A stretch of DNA of 64,000 nt. Origin: an uncultured Pseudomonadota bacterium. GTDB lineage: Bacteria; Myxococcota_A; UBA796; SXON01. Positions 18,103 through 24,308 of the stretch are shown in pieces. Position 1 is the first letter of the stretch. Each line of letters opens with the position of its first letter. Below the pieces are notes generated by a model that was not told the origin of the DNA, ran no database searches, and was given only the letters and a program-made list of their open reading frames with translations. Made by a program: the position numbers and the translations under genes. The stretch lies in contig CAIXRH010000131.1 in assembly GCA_903921785.1 (NCBI GenBank), positions 1 to 64,000 of the forward strand, written 5' to 3'.

Positions 18103-18518
18103 CAATGTGAAATGGGCTGCCAAGCCGCCCCGTCGTAGACGTGGAGGATCAGATCACTGCCGACGTACAAGAGCGCCACGTCGCCCGTGCTGCCGGGGTC
18201 GGTCACGTAGGCCAAGATCAGGAGCTTGACGCCAGCGGCGTGAAAGTCCCCGATCCCGGCGGAGTTGATCTTTGCTACGGACGCGCCGTTGGACAGGAAC
18301 TCGACGACATCGCCGGCCTGATTGTTGTTCATCTGGACGGTGGCATCGCGCCACAACTCGCCATACAACGTGACCTTTCCATCCTCGTTCACCTCGAACA
18401 GCTGGTCGCCAGCACCCCCGCCGTCGTGGGTCACGAGAAACCGGCGGTCGGTGTAGGCATTTCCATTGTCAATTCGCGCGATCAAGCTGCCGTTGGACGA
18501 TTCGACGTAGTCGGGCAT
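18102..18518 (-). CDS. Small beta-rich paralogue A (operon leader)
   Basis: A 138-residue protein beginning MPDYVESSNG, with LIARIDNGN, DGGGAGDQLFEVNEDGKV, FLSNGASVAKINSAGIG and GVKLLIL, clearly related to the genes at 15142 and 15632. It is first in the minus-strand operon and its stop overlaps the start of the FG-GAP lipoprotein gene (TGATG). A longer upstream frame exists but loses the alignment with the paralogues, so ATG 18518 is preferred. Function unknown. Confidence 0.75.
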   Translation of the reverse strand: MPDYVESSNGSLIARIDNGNAYTDRRFLVTHDGGGAGDQLFEVNEDGKVTLYGELWRDATVQMNNNQAGDVVEFLSNGASVAKINSAGIGDFHAAGVKLLILAYVTDPGSTGDVALLYVGSDLILHVYDGAAWQPISH

Positions 18519-18609
18519 GGACACCTGTATCTGCAGGCTACCACAGCACGCGTGGACCGCCGCCGGACAGGCGGTGCCGTCGTCACAGATACGAACATTG
18601 CGTAACGTA

Positions 18610-18626
18610 GCGTACATTTTGTACGC
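18610..18626. promoter_or_regulatory. Inverted repeat upstream of the paralogue operon
   Basis: GCGTACA-TTT-TGTACGC is a perfect 7-bp-arm palindrome, AT-rich for this window, about 90 bp upstream of the operon start. It may be a regulator site. Confidence 0.4.
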
Positions 18627-18724
18627 GCGGCGGACGCGAGCCTCAGCCCGGCCTCGGAGTCGACGGTTGTGGGCTGGAGCGTTGAAGTGGTGTCTGAATA
18701 TCGTGAGGGTCAATCAGGCCGACC

Positions 18725-19240
18725 TCACGGGCCTCCCCGCTCCACAGCCAACCCGGCCCGCAGCACGTACTCCCACGCCCCGGCCGTCGTCCGCAGCCCG
18801 AGCCGCTCTTTCATCGCCTGCAGCCTCCGGTAGAGCGCCGGGTCCACGCGAGCGCACACGTCGATGCGGTGCGGCGACGCCGCGTCGTAGGTGAGCGGGT
18901 TCCCGATGGCCTCGGTCAGCCAACTCGGCACGGCCTCCTCGCGCCGCGGCGGCGCCATCTCGAGCCGGGCGAGAATCGCCGCGAGGAGTGCCGTCGGCAC
19001 CTCTTGGGTGTCCCGCACGGGGCCTCGCGGGTTCGCCGCCCGCTGCAACGGCGCCACGGTCGGCCGATCCCTTGCCGCCGCGGCGTTCCCGTCGCCCTCG
19101 ACGGTCGGCACCACCTCCGCTTGCGCCACGGTGCCGACGCTGACGCCCTCCCAGGCCACGGGCCCGGTGCCCCACAGCGTGCCCGCGCCCCGGCGCTCCG
19201 CGGCATCGGCCTCGGCGCGGGCGCGAGCCGGATCAAGCAT
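18725..19240 (-). CDS. Ribbon-helix-helix-type protein, likely ParA partner
   Basis: A 171-residue protein. The N-terminal 120 residues look disordered. The C-terminal 45 residues (RIDVCARVDPALYRRLQAMKERLGL...AWEYVLRAGLA) have the strand-helix-helix pattern of ribbon-helix-helix DNA-binding domains. Its start overlaps the end of the parA-like gene by 8 nt, the arrangement of a two-gene partition cassette in which an RHH protein binds the centromere. The RHH assignment is by pattern only; a non-ParB accessory role is possible. Confidence 0.65.
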   Translation of the reverse strand: MLDPARARAEADAAERRGAGTLWGTGPVAWEGVSVGTVAQAEVVPTVEGDGNAAAARDRPTVAPLQRAANPRGPVRDTQEVPTALLAAILARLEMAPPRREEAVPSWLTEAIGNPLTYDAASPHRIDVCARVDPALYRRLQAMKERLGLRTTAGAWEYVLRAGLAVERGGP

Positions 19241-20105
19241 CGTCGTCCCAGCCGCGGATGTGGACCGTGGACGCCGCCGCGACGGCGAGCGCCGGCAGCG
19301 TCGTCCCCGGGCGGATGCGCTCCCAGGCGACCCCGGCGAGCGACTCGAGCCCCTGGAGGAACTCGCGCGTCGGCCCGCGTCGGGCCAAGGTCCACACGGA
19401 CTGCCCCCGGTTGAGCGCCTCGCGGACCTCGGCCGTCCGCGGGAGCGGGTCGGAGAGGTAGGACAGCGTGCCCGTGTGATTCGAGGCGTCGTGGATGACG
19501 GCGGCGTCCTGCGCCCACTCGCGCTTGGGCACCGCGTCGATCCGGACGAGCACGATGTCGGTGTTCGCCGGCGTCGCCCGGAGCATCCGGATCAGGTTCG
19601 CGGAGGCGTCGTCGCCGTCGGTCGGCGCGAGGAGCAGCACCCCCGGGAGACACCCACCCTTTTTCACCGGCGGCGTATCCACCACGATCGCGTCGAACCG
19701 GCCGAACCGGCCCGGGCCGCCCCGATAGAGCACATCGACGGCGTGGGCGCCGGCGAGGCCCACCACGGTGACGGTCCCGGAGCCGCGCTGCACCCGTGCG
19801 ACGTCGGGGTCGGACTCGGAGATCCCCAGTCGACGGCGCGCGTCGAGCTGGTCGTCGGTGACCAGGTAGAGCACGTCGAGCCCGGCGAACGAGAGCCGCT
19901 CGGCGAGGCTCGCGGAGAGGCAGGTCTTCCACACGCCCCCCTTCCACGACGACACCACGACGGTGGGGAGGCGCGGGACGGCGGTGTCGTGGGCGACCTC
20001 CGCCTGGACAGCAAGCGTCGGGACGGCCCGAGGCGGCGCCGAAGGAGAACGGGGCGACGGCGCCGAAGCGCCGCGGGTCATGGTGCGGTCATGGGTCGTG
20101 GACAT
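19233..20105 (-). CDS. ParA/MinD-family partition ATPase
   Basis: ParA ATPases position plasmids, chromosomes or large complexes. In this 290-residue protein a disordered N-terminus (1-45) precedes VVVSSWKGGVWKTCLSASL, the deviant Walker A motif (KGGxxKT) with Trp where Gly is usual. DAIVVDTPPV is the Walker A'/B region, and a typical VLLLAPTDGDDASANLIRML follows. AGAGGATCACC precedes ATG 20105; a second Met at 20081 is possible because 12-bp repeats run through the first codons. With the RHH gene it forms a partition-like cassette, here next to a serine recombinase, suggesting a plasmid-derived or integrative element. Confidence 0.82.
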   Translation of the reverse strand: MSTTHDRTMTRGASAPSPRSPSAPPRAVPTLAVQAEVAHDTAVPRLPTVVVSSWKGGVWKTCLSASLAERLSFAGLDVLYLVTDDQLDARRRLGISESDPDVARVQRGSGTVTVVGLAGAHAVDVLYRGGPGRFGRFDAIVVDTPPVKKGGCLPGVLLLAPTDGDDASANLIRMLRATPANTDIVLVRIDAVPKREWAQDAAVIHDASNHTGTLSYLSDPLPRTAEVREALNRGQSVWTLARRGPTREFLQGLESLAGVAWERIRPGTTLPALAVAAASTVHIRGWDDDA

Positions 20106-20196
20106 GGTGATCCTCTGATGAAAGGGATGGAGACAGGCTTGCTTTTTGGAAGGTCATGGGTCGGCCATATGACGACCATGGGCGCGCCATATGGCC
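20075..20196. promoter_or_regulatory. Candidate partition site/operator upstream of parA
   Basis: GGTCATGGGTCG occurs exactly twice (20087-20098, 20152-20163), with a further GGTCATGG at 20076-20083. A 9-bp inverted repeat GGCCATATG / CATATGGCC spans 20163-20171 and 20188-20196. The cluster straddles the parA start, where RHH partners commonly bind for autoregulation and partition. Direct evidence is the repeats only. Confidence 0.5.
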
Positions 20197-20201
20197 CGGA
20201 G

Positions 20202-20399
20202 TCACGCTGCGTTCCGGCTCGGCGACTGCATCGGGCCGTTGGCCGGCGTCTCCGGGGCCGCGCCCTCGATCGGATCGGCCGGGGCCGCGGGCGCGCGCAG
20301 GAGCACATCCACGACCCGGCGCCGCGCATCGGAGGCGCCCGCTCCCGCGGGGACGTACACCACGCGGACGACGAAGCCGCCGGGGTCACGCGGCGTCAC
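20202..20399 (-). CDS. 65-residue hypothetical protein
   Basis: A GTG-initiated frame starting MTPRDPGGFVVRVVYVPAG overlaps the end of the HTH gene by 14 nt and ends upstream of parA. The first half has a plausible strand-helix pattern (FVVRVVYV, then ARRRVVDVLL); the tail is Pro/Ala-rich. No known family. It would be cotranscribed with the HTH gene. Confidence 0.4.
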   Translation of the reverse strand: MTPRDPGGFVVRVVYVPAGAGASDARRRVVDVLLRAPAAPADPIEGAAPETPANGPMQSPSRNAA

Positions 20400-20667
20400 G
20401 GGACACCCCCTCTTCGGGTTCCTCCGGCGGCTCCCGCCAGAGCTCCGTGGCGGCGAGCTCGCAGAAGGGCGGGCGAGCGAGGAGCCGGCGCCGGACCTTC
20501 GGCGAGAGCGGGCGCCGCCCCGCGAGGAGCTGCGAGAAGTAGGAACGCGACACGCCGAGGCGCGCGGCGCCCTCGGTGATCGTCATGTGGCAGCGGCCGA
20601 GGAGCGCGCGAATGCGGTTGCCGCGGAGGAGCCAGGCGGAGCGAGGAGGAGCGGAGTCGGTGATCAT
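20386..20667 (-). CDS. Small helix-turn-helix regulator
   Basis: A 93-residue protein with a Cro/C1-type HTH (ITEGAARLGVSRSYFSQLLAGRRPLSPKVRRRLL, about 30-63). ATG 20667 is the only good start. It is divergent from a second HTH gene with 99 bp between starts, a layout typical of phage and integrative-element switches. Confidence 0.7.
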   Translation of the reverse strand: MITDSAPPRSAWLLRGNRIRALLGRCHMTITEGAARLGVSRSYFSQLLAGRRPLSPKVRRRLLARPPFCELAATELWREPPEEPEEGVSRDAA

Positions 20668-20766
20668 GTGTCCATCTTTGCACACCGTTGTCTGAGCGTC
20701 CACATCTCGGCGCGACCTTGCCTGAAAGATGTGTACTTCGTGGAGACAATCGGCTATGGTGCGCCC
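20668..20766. promoter_or_regulatory. Divergent promoter/operator region between two HTH genes
   Basis: AAAGATG occurs once towards each gene (minus strand about 20672-20678, plus strand 20726-20732). CACATCT (20701-20707) and AGATGTG (20727-20733) form an inverted repeat. TATGGT (20755-20760) ends 6 nt before the plus-strand ATG. Confidence 0.5.
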
Positions 20767-21291
20767 ATGCCCACGCGATCCCCCACCGAGTTGCTCCTCC
20801 GGAACATCCCCCCGAGCCCCGGCGCCGCCGGGGTGGCCGCCATCACCTGGGAGGCGCGGGCGTCGTTCGGCCCCTACCTGCGCGCCCTGCGCGAGGCGGC
20901 CCGGCTCTCCCTGCGCTCGGCCTCGGAGCAGATGGGCGTTTCGTTCAGCTACCTCGCCAAGATCGAGACGGGCGAGCGCTCCTCGCCGCCCACGTTGAAG
21001 GTGCTCCAGCGGATGGCCAAGCTCTACGGCCGGGACCTCCGCGAGTTGATGCACGAGGCCGGCTTCCGGTTCGAGACACCTGCCGACCAGGTGGACGAGA
21101 ACATCGACCGCCAGTTCGAGCGGCTGGTCACCTACCCCGCGCTCCGGCCCATGCTCATGGACGCGGGGGTCATTGACATGATCCCGCGCAAGCTCAAGCG
21201 CCAGTGGGTGGAGTTCGCGCGCAAGCTGGAGAAACACGTCCTCGACAGCGACGTGGAGATCAAGGACATCCTCAGCGGGAAGGAGGCGTGA
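20767..21291 (+). CDS. XRE-family transcriptional regulator
   Basis: A 174-residue protein with an XRE HTH (about 32-88): LRALREAARLSLRSASEQMG, VSFSYLAKIETGERSSPP, LKVLQRMAKLYGRDLREL. A helical C-terminal domain of unknown type follows. The start ATG 20767 is preceded by a TATGGT hexamer 6 nt away and no ribosome site. Its TGA overlaps the recombinase ATG (TGATG), so it is coupled to and probably controls recombinase expression. Confidence 0.85.
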   Translation: MPTRSPTELLLRNIPPSPGAAGVAAITWEARASFGPYLRALREAARLSLRSASEQMGVSFSYLAKIETGERSSPPTLKVLQRMAKLYGRDLRELMHEAGFRFETPADQVDENIDRQFERLVTYPALRPMLMDAGVIDMIPRKLKRQWVEFARKLEKHVLDSDVEIKDILSGKEA

Positions 21292-22970
21292 TGAAGAAGT
21301 GCGTCATCTACTGCCGCGTCAGCACCGACCGTCAGCGCGAGGCCGGCACCATCGAGTCGCAGCGGGAGGCACTGCTGCACTACGCGCGGGCGTGCGACTG
21401 GACCGTGGCGTCGGTGGAGGAGGACGACGGCTTCAGCGGCACCGTCCCCGCATGGGAACGACCGGGAATGAGCCGTGCGCTGCGCCTCATCGAACGGAAG
21501 GAAGTGGACTACCTCCTCGTCGTCGACCTCGATCGCACCTCGCGCGCCGAGGACCCGTTCGAGCGCGCAATCGTGCGGAAGGCGCTGCGCGACCACGGCG
21601 TGCTCCTCGCCACGCCCAAGGGCATCCTCCGCGACATCACGCCGGAGGAGAAGCTCACCCAGGACATGCTGTCGTCGGTCGCCTCCTACGAGCGGTCGAA
21701 GACCCGCGAGCGCACGCTTCGCGGGCGGAAGGACGCCGTGCTGCGGAAGGGTGGGCGTCCGCTCACGCAGACGCCGCTCGGGCTGGAGTGGTCCCCGGAG
21801 AAGCGGGGGTACATCGCCTCACCCGTCGAGGCACCGGTCGTGCGCGAGATCTTTCGTCTCGCCGCCGAGGGGATGGGGCCGCTCCAGATCGAGCGGGAGT
21901 TGGTGCGTCGGAACATGCCGTCCGGGCGGATCCAGAAGTACCGCCCTCGCGGCACGCCGAAGGGTACGCCGCGCGAGCCGGGGACCAAGTTCATCGTCCG
22001 CCGCTCCATCCAGGACATGCTCGCGAACCCTGTGTACTGCTCCGACCGTTGGGCGCCGAACCCCGCGTGGGACCCTGCCTTCACGGTGTCCGTCGAACCG
22101 GTGGTCACCCGCGAGGCGTGGGACGCAGCGAACGCCGCGCTGAAAGGCCGAGCCCGGCCGCCGGCTCGGCCGCTCAAGTACGACTACCTCCTCCGGGCGG
22201 TGGCCTTCTGCGCGCGGTGCGAGCGAAAGATGCGCGGCCAGACCACCCCCGGCGGGAACGCCTACTATCGGTGCGAGTTCGCCAATCGGGACCAGGTCAA
22301 CTGCGAGCGCTGCTCCTCCGGACGAGCGGTCCGCGCCGACCAGATCGAGCCCCTGGTGTGGTCGTACGTCCAGCAGCTCATCCTCGAACCGGGGTACTTC
22401 CGCGCCGAGGTGGAGCGGGCGGTCGAGGCGGACCAGAAGCGCAACGGCACCGGCGGCGCGGACGTCGCTCGCGCGATCCGCGCCGAGCTGGAGCGGCTCG
22501 CGCTGGAGCGGAGCCGCGTCCAGGCCGGCTTCCGGAAGGGTGTGTACACCGAGGACGAGGTAGCCACGGAGCTGGCGGCCATCGAACGCGAGCGGGCGCC
22601 GCTCCTGAGCCGGCTGGAGCTCGCGCAGATGGACGAGCGGAGCCTCGGCGTGAAGTCAGCCCGTCTCGCCGCCGTGGAGGCGCGGCTCTCGACCCTGCGG
22701 AGCGCCGTGAAGACCGTGGACCGCGACCAGCAGCGCGCCATCATCGGCGAGCTGATCGAGCGGGTGGTCATCGACACCGAGACCCGCGCGGTCGAGATCC
22801 GGGTGCTCGTGGGCGACGCCCCGGCCGGGGACGCCGATGCCGGCGGCGGCTCACCCAGCCCGGCACCCCACAGCTCGAAGGGCGGGCGGCGGCCGGCTCG
22901 GCCGGGCTCCGAAAGTTACGGGAACGGACTCTCTGCTGGGAGAGCCCCCGCCCCGCTCACCGGACGGTGA
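21291..22970 (+). CDS. Large serine recombinase
   Basis: Serine recombinases insert or excise DNA through a 5' phosphoserine link. The 559-residue protein has the catalytic resolvase domain (YCRVSTDRQREAGTIESQ with the nucleophile Ser near residue 11, and LLVVDLDRTSRA), a recombinase domain (about 170-290), a zinc ribbon (FCARCERKM...CEFANRDQVNCERC), a coiled-coil (about 380-500) and an Ala/Gly/Pro-rich tail. These are the features of phage and ICE integrases rather than small resolvases. Its last 14 nt overlap the 3' end of the convergent gene. No att sites were identified by eye. Confidence 0.93.
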   Translation: MKKCVIYCRVSTDRQREAGTIESQREALLHYARACDWTVASVEEDDGFSGTVPAWERPGMSRALRLIERKEVDYLLVVDLDRTSRAEDPFERAIVRKALRDHGVLLATPKGILRDITPEEKLTQDMLSSVASYERSKTRERTLRGRKDAVLRKGGRPLTQTPLGLEWSPEKRGYIASPVEAPVVREIFRLAAEGMGPLQIERELVRRNMPSGRIQKYRPRGTPKGTPREPGTKFIVRRSIQDMLANPVYCSDRWAPNPAWDPAFTVSVEPVVTREAWDAANAALKGRARPPARPLKYDYLLRAVAFCARCERKMRGQTTPGGNAYYRCEFANRDQVNCERCSSGRAVRADQIEPLVWSYVQQLILEPGYFRAEVERAVEADQKRNGTGGADVARAIRAELERLALERSRVQAGFRKGVYTEDEVATELAAIERERAPLLSRLELAQMDERSLGVKSARLAAVEARLSTLRSAVKTVDRDQQRAIIGELIERVVIDTETRAVEIRVLVGDAPAGDADAGGGSPSPAPHSSKGGRRPARPGSESYGNGLSAGRAPAPLTGR

Positions 22971-24297
22971 ACCCCGCCCCCAACGCGTGCACGTAGCCCA
23001 GCGCGGTGCCGATCCCGACGTCCAGCCGGCGGGCCCTGGTTCCGTCGGGAGTGACCTCGGCGATGCGCCCGGCGGCCCCCCAGGACACCAGCGTGTTCCC
23101 CCCGACGAGGCGCTCTGCGTTCCCGAAGAAGCTCGCGTAGATACCGTCGGGGTCCTCGTAGGACCAGACACGGGTCGCCGTGTTCGACGCGGCATCGAAC
23201 GTGAACTCCCGCACCGCCGAGCGGAGCGTCTCCGCCTCCGAAGGCCCATTGTCGAAAATCAGGAACCCTCCGTCCACCAGCGCCGGCGAGTGTTGCTGAT
23301 CGAACCCGCCACCTTCGATGGTGACGTTGCTCAGGGTTCCACCAATCTGCCATCGCACGCCCCGCGTCTCCGGGTCGATCACCAAGACGCCGGACAGGTT
23401 GTGCGCGCTCACCCAAAACTCCCCCGTCGTCGCGTCGACGGCGAAGCCGTTGCAGTGGGTCCAGTCGACGAAGTTGCCCGGGTACAGGAGCTTGGGCTCG
23501 ATGGTGCCGATGGGGACCGACTCCCAGGCCGACCACATCGTCTCCGTGTTGCCGGCCTCATCGATCGCGACCAACGCATCTCCGGCGACGTCGGCGCCGT
23601 CCAGGGGTTGGATGTCGACCGCCAAGAACAGCACTCGACCGTCGGCGAGCTCCACGAAGTCGTGATGGCCGTGCGGGAGGCGCAGCTCGGAGGCGGGGCT
23701 GCCGTCGAGCGGCACGCGATGCAGGACGGTGTCGTCGTCGAGGTAGTCGGCGGCGGTGTCGAGGATGAGGACCGCGGTGCCGTCCGTGCTCAAGCGCGTC
23801 TGCATGATCACTCGGCCGTCCTCGAGCAGCTTCCACCACACGGGGCGATTGTCGCCATCGAGGATCACCGCGGCCGAAGGGCGTGGCAACATCGACGTGA
23901 GCACGAAGCCAGCCTCCGCCGAGGGGTCCACCTCGCCGTCCAGGCTGGGGAAGACGGTCGGAGGTGGGGGCGCGTCGTAGACCTCGTCCGGGGACCACAT
24001 GGGCCCGCTCGCGCCCTCCGACACGACCCGCCAGTGGGGCTCGGCGCCGGCCGGGGTGCCGAACCAGCGGACCGTGTGCTCCATCCCGTCCTCGCTCTCG
24101 GTCGCCTCCAGAGATGCCCCGTACGCGGTGTCGTCGCCGAACTCGAGGCGCCCGTCGGCGACCTCCTCCGTCGTCCACGTCACGGTGGCGAAGGTGCCCG
24201 CCTCGGCGTCCACGGTGAGGGTGGGGTGCAGCGACGTCGGCCCGTCGGGCCCGGAGGACGTGCAGGCGAGGGCGAGGAGCGGGAGCATCGAGGCCAT
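22957..24297 (-). CDS. Arylsulfotransferase-like (ASST) propeller lipoprotein
   Basis: A 446-residue protein with a short lipobox signal peptide (MASMLPLLALAC), an N-terminal Ig-like beta domain (about 20-130) and a propeller resembling bacterial arylsulfate sulfotransferases: GDNRPVWWK, HGHHDFVELADGRVLFL, DWTHCNGFAVD, SAHNLSGVLVIDPETRGVRWQIGG, QHSP and FDNG. These His-containing motifs fit the ASST active site. The sulfate donor and acceptor are unknown. It starts 12 bp after the phosphoesterase gene and shares its 3' end (14 nt) with the recombinase gene. Confidence 0.8.
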   Translation of the reverse strand: MASMLPLLALACTSSGPDGPTSLHPTLTVDAEAGTFATVTWTTEEVADGRLEFGDDTAYGASLEATESEDGMEHTVRWFGTPAGAEPHWRVVSEGASGPMWSPDEVYDAPPPPTVFPSLDGEVDPSAEAGFVLTSMLPRPSAAVILDGDNRPVWWKLLEDGRVIMQTRLSTDGTAVLILDTAADYLDDDTVLHRVPLDGSPASELRLPHGHHDFVELADGRVLFLAVDIQPLDGADVAGDALVAIDEAGNTETMWSAWESVPIGTIEPKLLYPGNFVDWTHCNGFAVDATTGEFWVSAHNLSGVLVIDPETRGVRWQIGGTLSNVTIEGGGFDQQHSPALVDGGFLIFDNGPSEAETLRSAVREFTFDAASNTATRVWSYEDPDGIYASFFGNAERLVGGNTLVSWGAAGRIAEVTPDGTRARRLDVGIGTALGYVHALGAGFTVR

Positions 24298-24308
24298 CGT
24301 GCCCGGGT

